Assembly: GCF_916858675.1 (NCBI RefSeq) | Contig: NZ_CAKASM010000015.1 | Coordinates: 21,119-85,118, forward strand | Origin: Sphingomonas sp. Leaf21 | Lineage (GTDB): Bacteria > Pseudomonadota > Alphaproteobacteria > Sphingomonadales > Sphingomonadaceae | Length of the DNA stretch: 64,000 nt | Direction of reading: 5' to 3' | In this document: in pieces, positions 1-10,914 of the stretch | Numbering within the stretch: the first letter of the stretch is position 1 | How the letters are laid out: each line of letters opens with the position of its first letter | The notes under the pieces: model-generated | Databases searched by the model: none | What the model saw: the letters and a program-made list of their open reading frames with translations, nothing else | What the model was told of the DNA's origin: nothing | Program-made: the position numbers and the translations under genes

Positions 1-864
1 ACCCGCCGTCGCGATCTCATGCTCGAAGGTGTGGCCAGCGAGCGTGGCGTGGTTCGCCTCGATATTGACCTTCACTTCGTTCTCCAGGCCATAGGCCTTG
101 AGGAAGCCGTACACGGTCGCGGTGTCGAAGTCGTACTGGTGCTTGGTCGGCTCGTGCGGCTTCGGTTCGATCAGGATCGTGCCCTGGAAGCCGATCTTGT
201 GCTTGTGCTCGACCACCAGCGACAGGAAGCGACCGAGATTGTCCAGCTCGCGCTTCATATTGGTGTTGAGCAGCGTCTCGTAGCCCTCACGCCCGCCCCA
301 CAGCACATAGTTGGCGCCGCCAAGACGGTGCGTGGCTTCCAGCGCGTCGCGGACCTGCATCGCGCCGAAGGCATAGACTTCCGGGTCCGGATTCGTCGCG
401 CCACCGGCCGCGAAGCGCGGGTGGCTGAACAGGTTGGCGGTGCCCCAGAGCAGCTTGCGGCCCGACGAGGCCTGGAGCTTTTCCAGATGATCGACGGCTT
501 CGGCGAAATAGCGGCGATGCTCGGCAACGCCCTGCGCATCGGCCATCACGTCGACATCGTGGAAGCAGTAATAGGGCACGTCGAGCTTCGAGAAGAAGTC
601 GAACGCGACCTCGCGCTTCTGCGCGGCGGCGGCGCTGTCGTTCGCGCCCGCGTGCCAGGGGCGGTTGAAGGTGCCGCCGCCGAACACGTCCGAACCCGGC
701 CAGCAGAAGGTGTGCCAGAAGCACGCGGCGAAGCGGAGATGCTCCTCCATCGTCTTGCCCAGCACGACGCGGTTCTTGTCGTAGAACCGGTAGGCCAGTT
801 CGTTGTCGCTGTCGGGGCCTTCGTAACGGATCGTCGGGATGTCGGCGAAAAAGTCGGTAGCCAT
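1..864 (-). CDS. xylA: Xylose isomerase (3' end outside window)
   Basis: Converts D-xylose to D-xylulose in the cytoplasm, the first step of the isomerase pathway. The 288 visible codons begin at ATG (862-864) and run off the left edge; the family is usually about 435 residues, so roughly two thirds is present. Diagnostic residues are visible: the FHDVD stretch with His102 and Asp105, the LIEPKP stretch with metal ligand Glu233 and Lys235, and [12 protein letters not shown] with Glu269 and His272. Its ATG directly follows the TAA of the upstream xylulokinase gene, so the two are almost surely one transcript with coupled translation. Identification is firm; only the C-terminus is unseen. Confidence 0.97.
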   Translation of the reverse strand, partial: MATDFFADIPTIRYEGPDSDNELAYRFYDKNRVVLGKTMEEHLRFAACFWHTFCWPGSDVFGGGTFNRPWHAGANDSAAAAQKREVAFDFFSKLDVPYYCFHDVDVMADAQGVAEHRRYFAEAVDHLEKLQASSGRKLLWGTANLFSHPRFAAGGATNPDPEVYAFGAMQVRDALEATHRLGGANYVLWGGREGYETLLNTNMKRELDNLGRFLSLVVEHKHKIGFQGTILIEPKPHEPTKHQYDFDTATVYGFLKAYGLENEVKVNIEANHATLAGHTFEHEIATAG

Positions 865-2313
<1,449 letters not shown>

Positions 2314-2322
2314 GCGCGGCCC

Positions 2323-3462
2323 TTACTTCACGAACGGGTCGATGGTCGGGATGGTCCCGTCCGGATTGAACTTCAGTTCGGTCATCTTGACGTTGCGGAG
2401 GTGATTCTTGTCCGACATCTGGGTGTCGGCATAGAAGAGCCACCACTTGCCCTTCCACTCGACGATCGAGTGATGGGTGGTCCAGCCCTGCACCGGTTTC
2501 AGGATATGCCCCTTATAGGTGAAGGGACCATAAGGGCTCGTGCCGATCGCATAATTCAGGAAATGCGTGTCACCGGTCGAATAGGTGTAATAATATTTGC
2601 CGTCACGCTTGAAGACCCAGGAGGCTTCGAAGAAGCGGCGGTCGTGGTCGCCGCCGAGTACCGGCTTGCCCTTTTCGTCGAGGATCACGACGTCGCGCGG
2701 GGTTTCCGCGAAGGTCTTCATGTCGGGGTTCATCTTGGCGATCTTGCCCGAGATGGCGGGCTGATCGTCCTGCTTCAGATCGGTGTCGCTGCCGTTGGGA
2801 TCATATTTCCCGTTCTTCCAGCGCTGAAGCTGCCCGCCCCAGATGCCGCCGAAATACATATAGGCCGTACCGTCCGCATCCTGGAACACGGCGGGGTCCA
2901 TCGAGAAGCTGCCGGGGATCGCCTCGGGCTCCGCCTTGAACGGACCCATCGGGTTCTTCGAGGTCGCCACACCGATACGGAACGCGCCCAGCCCGTTGCG
3001 ATCCTTGGTCTTATCGCGCGCCGGGAAATACAGATAATAGGTGCCGTCCTTGAACGCCGCGTCGGGCGCCCACATCTGCTGCGACGCCCAGGGCACATCC
3101 TTCACGTCGAGCGCGACAGGCCCGATCGTGACCGGACCGCCCGGCTCGTCCATGCGCAGGACGCGGTAATCGTGCATCGCATACTGGTTGCCGAGATCGT
3201 CGTTGGGCGTGTCGGTCGGCACGTCGTGGCTGGGGTAGATATACATCTTGCCGTCGCCCCAGACATGCGCGGAGGGATCGGCGGTGAAGATGTCGCGGAC
3301 CAGCGGCTGCGACAGATAATGACGGCCGTCGGGGGCGGTCGGATTGGTGTCGTTGGCGGCGGTGGCAGTGTTCGCCTGTGCCGCGTTATCCGCATTCTGC
3401 GACGATCCGCAGGCCGCCGTGCCAAGCCCCAGCACCAGGCTGGCCATCATCAAGCGCTTCAT
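2323..3462 (-). CDS. GH43 glycosidase lipoprotein (xylosidase/arabinofuranosidase type)
   Basis: A 379-residue secreted lipoprotein. The N-terminus has a charged start, a hydrophobic core and the lipobox LGTAAC with Cys18, so it should be anchored in a membrane facing the periplasm or surface. The rest is a five-bladed GH43 propeller: Asp62 in FTADPSAHVW as candidate base, Asp189 in SMDPAVF as the pKa-tuning residue and Glu279 in FFEASWVF as candidate acid. It should remove xylose or arabinose from xylo-oligomers; the exact substrate cannot be told from motifs. A GAGAGAAAG ribosome site precedes the ATG. It leads the xylB-xylA genes, and the palindrome at 3509-3520 lies in its upstream region. 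Confidence 0.9.
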   Translation of the reverse strand: MKRLMMASLVLGLGTAACGSSQNADNAAQANTATAANDTNPTAPDGRHYLSQPLVRDIFTADPSAHVWGDGKMYIYPSHDVPTDTPNDDLGNQYAMHDYRVLRMDEPGGPVTIGPVALDVKDVPWASQQMWAPDAAFKDGTYYLYFPARDKTKDRNGLGAFRIGVATSKNPMGPFKAEPEAIPGSFSMDPAVFQDADGTAYMYFGGIWGGQLQRWKNGKYDPNGSDTDLKQDDQPAISGKIAKMNPDMKTFAETPRDVVILDEKGKPVLGGDHDRRFFEASWVFKRDGKYYYTYSTGDTHFLNYAIGTSPYGPFTYKGHILKPVQGWTTHHSIVEWKGKWWLFYADTQMSDKNHLRNVKMTELKFNPDGTIPTIDPFVK

Positions 3463-3508
3463 CGCTTTCTCTCTCCCATTCGCGCCCTATTCAGGGCTTT
3501 GAACGCAC

Positions 3509-3520
3509 GATAGCGCTATC
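3509..3520. promoter_or_regulatory. Candidate LacI-type operator (GATAGCGCTATC)
   Basis: A perfect 12-base palindrome centred on CG, 47 bases upstream of the GH43-xylB-xylA start. It matches the TAnCGnTA core found in three other divergent intergenic regions of the xylan locus. LacI-family operators have this CG-centred form. No regulator gene is in the window, so the assignment is inferred. Confidence 0.5.
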
Positions 3521-3621
3521 AGCGACGCGGACGCAAGGGTGGTTCATCGTTTTCGCCTCGCGGCTTGTCGAAGGTCGGGCGAGGCCTCGCCACCCCGCTT
3601 GACATAGCCGGACCCGCATAG

Positions 3622-3637
3622 TTGGTAACGATATCCG
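3622..3637. promoter_or_regulatory. Candidate LacI-type operator upstream of the esterase
   Basis: TTGGTAACGATATCCG contains the TAnCGnTA core (3626-3633) and is an imperfect palindrome centred on CG. It lies about 90 bases before the esterase start and about 105 bases from the palindrome at 3509-3520, so two sites sit between the divergent transcripts. Confidence 0.4.
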
Positions 3638-3724
3638 GTCTCGCCCGTATCATCGCGGGACATGGCGTATCCCGACAAGCATGACGACCGACGCATGACC
3701 GTCGGCGCGAATTCAGGACAGAGG

Positions 3725-4804
3725 ATGAACCGCATGGCCCGCCGCCTTCCCTACGCCCCCACGCTGCTCGCCATGGCATTGGCGGCCACCCCGTTCGCCG
3801 CCCTCCCCGCGCAGATGACGACGCAGGCACCCGCCACCGTCGCAGGAGCCAGACCGGTCACCGTCGAGCGGATCAAGGTGCATTCGGCCGCGATCGAGGG
3901 CAACCTCGAGGGCAACAGCGCAGACCGCGACGTGATCGTCGTCCTGCCGCCCGACTATGCCCGCAACAAGACCCGCCGCTATCCGGTCGTCTATGCGCTC
4001 CACGGCTATTCGATCGGCGCCGACCAGTGGACGCGGGAGATCCATGTCCCCGCGTCGATCGAGGGTGCGTTCGCGCGCGGGGTGCCGGACATGATCCTCG
4101 TGTTCCCCGACAGCAAGACGATGCACAACGGATCCATGTATTCCTCGTCGCAGACGGTCGGCGATTTCGAGCGGTTCATCAGCCATGACCTGATCGCGGC
4201 GATCGACGCGCGCTATCGCACCATCGCCCGGCGGGAGAGCCGCGGGCTCGCGGGGCATTCGATGGGTGGCTACGGCACCGCGCGCATCGGGATGAAACAT
4301 GCCGACATGTACGGCGCCATCTACATGATGAGCCCCTGCTGCCTGTCGCCCCGAATGATGGCACGGCCCGAGGCCACCGACGAGACGTTGCTGACCAGCC
4401 TGGCATCGCCGAAGGAGTCGGAGAAGCTCAACTGGGGCCAGCGCGCGATGCTCGCCGCGTCCGCCGCCTGGTCGCCCAATCCGAAGAACCCGCCGCTCTA
4501 TCTCGACCTGCCGGTCAAGGACGGGAAGCTTCGCGACGATGTCACCGCCAAATGGCTGGCCAACACACCGCTCGCCTTTGTCGACCAGTATATCGCGCCG
4601 CTACGCAGCTACCGTGCGATCGCGCTCGACGTCGGGTCGCAGGACGGGTTGAAGGCCGATGCGCAGGCACTGCACGAGGCGATGGAACGCTATGGCATCG
4701 CGCACCGGTTCGAAATCTATGACGGCGACCACGTCAACCGGATCGGCGTCCGCTTTCAGGAGCAGGTGCTGCCGTTCTTCGGCCGGGCGCTGGCGACGAG
4801 ATAG
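3725..4804 (+). CDS. Secreted alpha/beta-hydrolase esterase (feruloyl/acetylxylan esterase type)
   Basis: A 359-residue exported serine esterase of the esterase-D/CE1 kind. The chosen ATG at 3725 has an ACAGAGG ribosome site and begins a signal peptide (hydrophobic to about residue 29, ALPAQ). An in-frame ATG at 3662 would place charged residues before the signal and is less likely. The nucleophile is Ser179 in GHSMGG, the oxyanion stretch is YALHGY, a candidate acid lies in DVGSQDG and the catalytic His in YDGDHVNR. In a xylan locus it likely removes ferulate or acetate from the side chains. The precise acyl group cannot be told from the sequence. Confidence 0.85.
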   Translation: MNRMARRLPYAPTLLAMALAATPFAALPAQMTTQAPATVAGARPVTVERIKVHSAAIEGNLEGNSADRDVIVVLPPDYARNKTRRYPVVYALHGYSIGADQWTREIHVPASIEGAFARGVPDMILVFPDSKTMHNGSMYSSSQTVGDFERFISHDLIAAIDARYRTIARRESRGLAGHSMGGYGTARIGMKHADMYGAIYMMSPCCLSPRMMARPEATDETLLTSLASPKESEKLNWGQRAMLAASAAWSPNPKNPPLYLDLPVKDGKLRDDVTAKWLANTPLAFVDQYIAPLRSYRAIALDVGSQDGLKADAQALHEAMERYGIAHRFEIYDGDHVNRIGVRFQEQVLPFFGRALATR

Positions 4805-4808
4805 GGTC

Positions 4809-4930
4809 GATCCTCCCCGGCACGGGGACGTGGCAGCGCGAAGCGCTGACGGAGGGGGCTCTCCACCGGCGACGTCCTTTCCGCCCCCCTCCACCAGCGT
4901 CGCTGCCCCCTCCCCGTGCCGGGGAGGATC
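4809..4930. repeat. Long near-palindromic intergenic repeat
   Basis: Perfect 20-base arms (4809-4828 and 4911-4930, starting GATCCTCCCC) enclose a second, imperfect inverted region of GGCAGCG and GGAGGGGG tracts. The whole 122 bases can fold into one long hairpin. It fills the gap between two convergent genes and overlaps the GH3 stop by two bases. Similar C-rich palindromes are widespread between sphingomonad genes. It may act as a bidirectional terminator, though no T run follows. Confidence 0.7.
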
Positions 4931-7610
4931 AATCCGCGATGCCTTGAGCCTGATCTATCCGGAATGCCGCACTCCGCACCGGCACGCCGGTGTCGGGCTG
5001 GCCCGAGCCGATCGAGGCGCGGTAATCGCCCTTCATGACCATGCGCGTGCCATCGGCATCCACCGCGCTAAGGTCGCGGGGGGTCAGGGCGAAGGTCAGC
5101 GCGCGCCGCTCGCCCGGCGCCAGATGCACCCGCTGGAACCCGCGCAGGGCGACACGCGGCGTGCCTGGCACCTTGGGGAAGTTCAGATAGAGCTGGGCCA
5201 CCTCGTCCCCCTCGCGGCGGCCGGTGTTGCGAACCTCGGTCGTGACCGTCATGCCACCGTCCGCGCCGGGCCGGACCGATAGCGGCGCATAGGCGAAGCT
5301 GGTGTAGCTCAGCCCGTAGCCGAACGGATAGACCGGCGTCCCCGCGAAATAGCGATAGGTCCGCCCCGTCATCGCATAGTCGCCAAAGGGCGGCAGATCC
5401 TCGACCGAGCGATAGAAGGTCAGCGGCAGGCGCCCCGCCGGATTGGTCCGCCCCGACAGGACATGCCCGACCGCCAGTCCGCCAGCCTGGCCGGGATACC
5501 AGGCCTCGACGATCGCATCGGCGTTCGCCTTGGCCCAGGCGAGACTGACCGGGCTGCCGTTCATCAGCACGACGACCAGCGGACGACCGGTCGCCTTGGC
5601 CTGCGCCAGAAGCGCCTGCTGGTCGGCCGGAAGGTCGAGCGTCGTCTTGTCGCCGCCCTTGAACCCCGGCACCGAGATCGGCGCTTCCTCCGCCTCCAGA
5701 TCGGAGGTCAGGCCGACCACCGCGACGAGCGCATCGCTCGCCCCGGCGGCGGCGCGAAGCTCGCCCGCGGGATCGTCGGAGACCCGCTTCCACACCAGAT
5801 TGATGCCGGTCAGGATCCGCGCCTCGGTGGAGACGCTGATCGGGTAGCGGCGCCCCTTTTCCAGGGTCACCGTGCGCATCGTCGGCAGGCTGTTCCACGA
5901 CGCCTTGGTCAGGTCGACAAAGGGTTGCCCGTCAAAGGTCATCGCGCCGTTGAACCCCGATATGCCGAGCCGATAGCGGCCGCTCTCCGGTGCGACGAGA
6001 AAGCCGGTCCATACGGCACGGTGAACGTCCTTCACCGACGACAGGTCCAGGCTGCGCGAGGCGGCATTGGCCTCGACGCGGGTGACGACCGGTCGATCCT
6101 CGAATTTGGCGGTCTTCAGCCATTCGCCGAGCGCGCCGGGCGCGAAGCGCTCGGGGATGCGGCCGACGACATTGTAATAGCGGGCAAGCAGCCCCGGCTT
6201 GCCATCCTCGGTCTGGAGCGCGCTGGTCGGGATCGGATCGCCATCGGTATAGGTCTCGGCGAACGGAACATAGCGTATCTGCGCCCCCGGCATCGCCCGC
6301 CGCAGCCCCTCCACCACCGACACCTGCGGGCCCGACAGCGACGACGAGTAATTGCCACGCAGCACGCGCGTCGCATCGCCCAGCGGGCCGATGACCGCGA
6401 TCCGGGCATTGGGCTTGAGCGGCAGCACGCCCTTGTTCTTGAGCAGCACCAGGCTCTTCTCCGCCACCTCGAGCGCCAGCGCCTGATGCGCGGGCGTGTC
6501 GATATCGGCGGGCGAACTGGTCTGGGTCGAAAGCGGCCGCAGCCCCGGCAGGTCGCCGGTCCGATAGCGCGCCGCGAACAGCCGCGTCAGCGACCGGTCG
6601 ATATCCGCGACCGAGATCAGCCCGCGCGACAGCGCGTCGCGATAGGGATTGGTCAGCCCGTCGGTGTCGGTCAGCGTCGCATTGTTGCACTCGTTATCGA
6701 CGCCCGCGCGCATCGCGGCGGCGACCGCCGTGGCGGCGTCGGGGGCATAATGGTGGTGGGCGGCGATATCCTTCACCGCGTCGCAGTCCGAGACGACGTA
6801 GCCGCGAAAGCCCCAGCGTCCGCGCAGATAGTCCTTCAGCAACAGGTCGCTGCCGCACGCCGGTTGGCCGTCGATCCGGTTGTACGCGCACATGATCGAA
6901 CCCGCCCCACCCTCGACGATCGCCGCGCGGAAGGCGGGCAGATAGGTGTCGACGAGATCGTGGCGCGAGACATAGACATTGGCCTCGTGCCGCGTCGATT
7001 CCGGTCCGCTGTGAACCGCATAATGTTTGGGCGTCGCGACGACGTCGATCCGGTTCGGATCGGTGCCCTGCATACCGCGCACGAAGGCGACACCCATCCG
7101 CGCGGTCAGATATGGATCCTCGCCATAGGTCTCCTGACCCCGCCCCCAGCGCGGATCGCGGAAGATGTTGATATTGGGCGACCAGGTGTCGAGGCCCGTG
7201 CCGATCCGGCCAAGCCGCCTGGTCTGCCGGGCGAGCGCGTGGAGCCCGCGCACCTCGCTGCTGATCGCCTGCGCCGCCTGTCCGACCAGCGTCGGGTCGA
7301 ACGTCGCGGCCAGCCCGACCGGCTCGGGGAAATTGGTGGTCGGCACCGGTCCGAGCGCACCGTGGAGCGACTCCGTCCACCAGTTATAGGCCGGTACGTC
7401 CAGTCGCGGGATCGCTGGTGCCGTGTTGAGCAGTTGCGCCAGCTTTTCGTCGATCGTCATGCGCCCGACGAGTGCGGTGGCCAGGCCATTGGCCCGGTCA
7501 TCGCCCGCGTCCGATGGCACCGTGCGCGCAGCCACCTGCGCTTGCGCCACCGCCGCCCCAGCCGTCGACAGCGCGAGCGCGGACAGCATCGTTGCACGCC
7601 ATGCCTTCAT
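4929..7610 (-). CDS. GH3 beta-xylosidase/beta-glucosidase with PA14 insert
   Basis: An 893-residue exported GH3 enzyme that removes terminal sugars from oligosaccharides. Residues 1-24 form a signal peptide. The (alpha/beta)8 domain carries KHYAVHSGPE near residue 195 and the nucleophile Asp275 in YVVSDCDAVKD. The alpha/beta sandwich follows, interrupted at roughly residues 465-605 by a PA14-like domain (LLARYYN onward), then a C-terminal fibronectin-like domain (EVRNTGRREGDEVAQLYL). This architecture is typical of GH3 xylosidases and some beta-glucosidases. Context favours xylosidase. It is divergent from the GH27 gene, with an operator-like TACCGTTA at 7642-7649 between them. Confidence 0.93.
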   Translation of the reverse strand: MKAWRATMLSALALSTAGAAVAQAQVAARTVPSDAGDDRANGLATALVGRMTIDEKLAQLLNTAPAIPRLDVPAYNWWTESLHGALGPVPTTNFPEPVGLAATFDPTLVGQAAQAISSEVRGLHALARQTRRLGRIGTGLDTWSPNINIFRDPRWGRGQETYGEDPYLTARMGVAFVRGMQGTDPNRIDVVATPKHYAVHSGPESTRHEANVYVSRHDLVDTYLPAFRAAIVEGGAGSIMCAYNRIDGQPACGSDLLLKDYLRGRWGFRGYVVSDCDAVKDIAAHHHYAPDAATAVAAAMRAGVDNECNNATLTDTDGLTNPYRDALSRGLISVADIDRSLTRLFAARYRTGDLPGLRPLSTQTSSPADIDTPAHQALALEVAEKSLVLLKNKGVLPLKPNARIAVIGPLGDATRVLRGNYSSSLSGPQVSVVEGLRRAMPGAQIRYVPFAETYTDGDPIPTSALQTEDGKPGLLARYYNVVGRIPERFAPGALGEWLKTAKFEDRPVVTRVEANAASRSLDLSSVKDVHRAVWTGFLVAPESGRYRLGISGFNGAMTFDGQPFVDLTKASWNSLPTMRTVTLEKGRRYPISVSTEARILTGINLVWKRVSDDPAGELRAAAGASDALVAVVGLTSDLEAEEAPISVPGFKGGDKTTLDLPADQQALLAQAKATGRPLVVVLMNGSPVSLAWAKANADAIVEAWYPGQAGGLAVGHVLSGRTNPAGRLPLTFYRSVEDLPPFGDYAMTGRTYRYFAGTPVYPFGYGLSYTSFAYAPLSVRPGADGGMTVTTEVRNTGRREGDEVAQLYLNFPKVPGTPRVALRGFQRVHLAPGERRALTFALTPRDLSAVDADGTRMVMKGDYRASIGSGQPDTGVPVRSAAFRIDQAQGIAD

Positions 7611-7638
7611 GACAAACCACTCCCAATATATCTGTTTT

Positions 7639-7652
7639 TATTACCGTTATCA
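7639..7652. promoter_or_regulatory. Candidate LacI-type operator between GH3 and GH27 genes
   Basis: Contains TACCGTTA (7642-7649), a fit to the TAnCGnTA core shared by intergenic regions of this locus. It lies 29 bases from the GH3 start and about 110 bases before the GH27 start, where it could control both. Confidence 0.4.
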
Positions 7653-7761
7653 CGAACCGGCGGTCTGTCCAGCGAGCGATCGAAAACAATCGATCCCATG
7701 CCATGGACAGCATCGGATTAGTCGGACAAGATACCCGAAAACAAGCATCGAGAGGGACGGA

Positions 7762-9684
7762 ATGCCACGTGCGATCAAAGTGATGTTGGCCAGCGGCGCG
7801 GCGTTGATAGGACTGGGCGCCCCCATGGTCGCCCTGTCGCAGACCGCCGCCCCCGACCCTCTCGCCCCGACCGGCCGATGGAGCGCCAACCAGCAGGGGC
7901 AGGCAAACCTGCCACCCATGGGCTGGAACAGCTGGAACGCGTTCAACAGCGATGTCGACGAGGAAAAGCTGATGGCCTCGGCCAAGCTCATCGTCGACCG
8001 GGGGCTGCGGGATGCGGGCTATCGCTACATCAACATCGATGACGGCTGGTGGCTTCGCCGTCGCCAGCCCGATGGCCGCCTGGTCATCCGGGCCGACAAG
8101 TTTCCATCCGCCGCCGCCGGGCCGAACCAGCAGACCAGCTTCCGCCCGCTGACCGACCGGCTCCACGGCATGGGGTTCAAGGCGGGCATCTATTCCGACA
8201 TCGGCCGGAATAGCTGCGGCCAGGTCTACACCCCCAATTTCGCCAACCAGCCCGAGGGAACGATCGCCGAGCGCGAGGTAGGGCTCTACGGCCATATCGA
8301 TCAGGATATCGCGCTGTATTTCCGCGAATGGGGGTTCGACTATATCAAGGTCGACGGCTGCGGAATTCGCGGGCTGGGCAAGGACAGCGACCACGTCCGC
8401 AAGGGCGATTACCGCGAACTGGCCCCCTTGATCGACATGAACTCGCTCGCCCGGACGGATATCCCGGCAGTGCGGGCATTGTACGATCAGGTTGCGACCG
8501 CGCTTCGCCGGGAAAACCCCGATGGCGACTATATCTTCTCGCTCTGCCTGTGGGGCTCGGCCGACGTCCGCAGCTGGGGCAAGCAGATCGGCAACGTCTC
8601 GCGCACCAGCGACGACATCACCGCGCATTGGTCGCGTATGCTCACCAATTTCGACACCAGCGCGAACCGCGCGCTCTACGCCCATCCGCATAGCTGGAAC
8701 GACCCGGACATGCTGTTCGTCGGGTCGGGCGATTTCGATGCGAACCATATGATTGAGGCCCGCTCGCACTTCGCGCTATGGGCGATGATGAACGCGCCTC
8801 TGCTCATCGGCTTCGACCTGCGCAAGGCCAATGCCGAACAGATCGCGCTGCTCGGCAACCGGGCGATCATCGCGCTCAACCAGGATCCGGCGGGGCATCA
8901 GGCGACCTCCGCCTATCTTTCCGACGACGTGCAAATCTTCGTCAAGACGCTGGCCAATGGCGACAAGGCCGTGGCGATCCTCAACCGGACCGCCGCGCCG
9001 GTGAGCCCCGTGCTGACCGCCGACCACCTGAAGATGCGCGCCGACCGCCCGCTCGCCCTGACCGATCTGTGGACCGGGCAGAAGAGCAGCTTCTCGGGAG
9101 AGACCAAGCTGTCGCTCGCGCCGCATCAGACGCTGATCTACCGGGTGTCGGGCGCGCATCGGCTGACGCGCGGCCATTATCTGTCCGAGACGCCGGGCGA
9201 CGTGAACCCCGCCGCGGACGGCGTCCGCACGCCCGAAGGCGATCCGACCATCCATCACGAACTCAGCCCCTGGGGCGGCAGCAAGGGACCGGGCGACTTC
9301 CCGCAATATGGCGGCTGGGGCGGTGCGCAGGCGGACCGAACTCCGTTCGGACGCCCGCTGCGCATGGCGGGCAAGGGCTATGACACCGGGCTTGGCGTCC
9401 TGGCCAATTCGCGACTGGAGGTGCGCAATCCCGGACAGGCCCGCTTCGCCGCCACGATCGGTGTCGACGACTCCGCCACCGCACGAACCGGACGCGTGGT
9501 GTTCGAGGTGTATGGCGACGGCAAGCTCATCACCCGCTCGCGCCCCATGGCACCGAACGACGCGCCCGCGACGATCGACGCGGATGTGCGCGGCCGCAAG
9601 CTGATCGAACTCGTCGCCCGGAGCGATAGCGCTCCCGATGCGCCGCTGCCGGTCGTATGGGGCGATGCCCGCCTGCTCGACTGA
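7762..9684 (+). CDS. GH27 alpha-galactosidase with C-terminal NPCBM-like domain
   Basis: A 640-residue secreted enzyme that removes alpha-galactose, and possibly beta-L-arabinopyranose, from hemicellulose side chains. The ATG at 7762 follows GAGAGGGACGG and opens a signal peptide ending near ALSQ (residue 27). The clan-D catalytic domain begins LPPMGWNSWNAF; the nucleophile is Asp198 in YIKVDGCG and the acid/base Asp lies in HSWNDPDML. After a beta-sandwich (about residues 390-470), the last 150 residues (PQYGGWGGAQ to the end) resemble the NPCBM sugar-binding domain. The GH10 gene follows after 93 bases in the same direction with no clear terminator, so they may be cotranscribed. Confidence 0.93.
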   Translation: MPRAIKVMLASGAALIGLGAPMVALSQTAAPDPLAPTGRWSANQQGQANLPPMGWNSWNAFNSDVDEEKLMASAKLIVDRGLRDAGYRYINIDDGWWLRRRQPDGRLVIRADKFPSAAAGPNQQTSFRPLTDRLHGMGFKAGIYSDIGRNSCGQVYTPNFANQPEGTIAEREVGLYGHIDQDIALYFREWGFDYIKVDGCGIRGLGKDSDHVRKGDYRELAPLIDMNSLARTDIPAVRALYDQVATALRRENPDGDYIFSLCLWGSADVRSWGKQIGNVSRTSDDITAHWSRMLTNFDTSANRALYAHPHSWNDPDMLFVGSGDFDANHMIEARSHFALWAMMNAPLLIGFDLRKANAEQIALLGNRAIIALNQDPAGHQATSAYLSDDVQIFVKTLANGDKAVAILNRTAAPVSPVLTADHLKMRADRPLALTDLWTGQKSSFSGETKLSLAPHQTLIYRVSGAHRLTRGHYLSETPGDVNPAADGVRTPEGDPTIHHELSPWGGSKGPGDFPQYGGWGGAQADRTPFGRPLRMAGKGYDTGLGVLANSRLEVRNPGQARFAATIGVDDSATARTGRVVFEVYGDGKLITRSRPMAPNDAPATIDADVRGRKLIELVARSDSAPDAPLPVVWGDARLLD

Positions 9685-9777
9685 TCCGTCGACAGCCCGA
9701 TTTATGGCATGATCGCATGACCTTGCCGTTTCACGGCGACCATGCGACTGTCCGCGCAAAGGACAAGGGAGAGGGTG

Positions 9778-10914
9778 ATGAAACCCAAGCATATGGGGCC
9801 GATGCTGACTCGTCGTCAGCAACTGGCCGGACTGGCGGGCGGCCTCGTGATGGGAGCGCTCCCTTCGGCTGTTTGGGCTGCGGGGCCCGATACGCCGCTG
9901 CGCGATCTGGCGGCGCAGAAGGGCATAGTGTTCGGCACCGCGATCAATGCGGGTCGCGGCTCGCCGATCAACGACCCGGCCTATGCCGCGATCGTCACGC
10001 GCGAATGCAGCGTGCTGGTCCCCGAGAACGAGATGAAGGTCTATGTTCTGGGCAACGATCCCGAGCATCTGAACTTCGCGCCAGCCGACCGGATCGCCGC
10101 CTTCGCGCGTACCAACCGGATGAAGCTGCGCGGCCATACGCTGCTGTGGAATTACGACAAATACATCTCCCCCGCGCTCGCCGAAACGGTCCGGAGCACC
10201 GGGGCCGAGAAATGGCTGCGCGCCTATATCGCGCGGGTCGCGGGGCATTTCGGCGACCAGATCTATAGCTGGGACGTGGTCAACGAGACGATCGACCCCA
10301 AGACCGGGCAGGTCCGCGGCACGGTGTTCGACCAGTCGCTAGGCTTCGACGTCTTCAAGATCGCCTATGAGGCCGCCCGCGAACATGCGCCGCACGCGCA
10401 GCGCACCTATAACGACTATATGTCGTGGGAGAGCGGCAACGAGACCCACCGGACCGGCGTGCTTCGCCTGCTCGAGCGGTTCCGCAAGGAGAACGTCCCC
10501 GTCGACGCGCTCGGCATCCAGAGCCATCTCGGCAATGACGGCAGCCATTCGAAGAGCCAGCACGCCGAATGGAAACGCTTCCTCGATGAGGTCACCGGCA
10601 TGGGCTATCGCCTGCTGATCACCGAATTCGACATCAACGACCGCGAGATGCCCAGGGACATCGCCCAGCGTGACAGCCAGGTGGCGGCGGTCGCCAAAGG
10701 CTATCTCGACCTGATGCTCGCCTATCCGCAGCTCGACCAATTGCTGTGCTGGGGCCTGTGGGACAAGCATAGCTGGCTCAACGGTTTCGCCCCGCGCGCC
10801 GATCGCCTGCCGCAGCGTCCCCTCCCCTATGACGACGCGCTCCAGCCCAAGCCGCTGCGTACCGCGATCGCCGACGCGCTCCGCGCCGCCCCCGTCCGAA
10901 AAGGTATCGCATGA
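9778..10914 (+). CDS. GH10 endo-1,4-beta-xylanase
   Basis: Cuts the xylan backbone internally. The product is 378 residues, a single GH10 barrel with no binding module. The ATG at 9778 has a GGGAGAGGG ribosome site. The N-terminus contains TRRQQLAG followed by a hydrophobic stretch ending AVWAA, a plausible twin-arginine signal. Catalytic glutamates are Glu170 in SWDVVNETIDP (acid/base) and Glu283 in LLITEFDIND (nucleophile); the WNYDKY and QSHLG strands also fit. Its TGA overlaps the ATG of the next GH43 gene (ATGA), so backbone cutting and side-chain removal are translationally coupled. Confidence 0.96.
   Translation: MKPKHMGPMLTRRQQLAGLAGGLVMGALPSAVWAAGPDTPLRDLAAQKGIVFGTAINAGRGSPINDPAYAAIVTRECSVLVPENEMKVYVLGNDPEHLNFAPADRIAAFARTNRMKLRGHTLLWNYDKYISPALAETVRSTGAEKWLRAYIARVAGHFGDQIYSWDVVNETIDPKTGQVRGTVFDQSLGFDVFKIAYEAAREHAPHAQRTYNDYMSWESGNETHRTGVLRLLERFRKENVPVDALGIQSHLGNDGSHSKSQHAEWKRFLDEVTGMGYRLLITEFDINDREMPRDIAQRDSQVAAVAKGYLDLMLAYPQLDQLLCWGLWDKHSWLNGFAPRADRLPQRPLPYDDALQPKPLRTAIADALRAAPVRKGIA

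Noticed and set aside
5463..7721. 752-codon open frame opposite the GH3 gene
   Set aside because: Shadow of GH3; no ribosome site and no family features.
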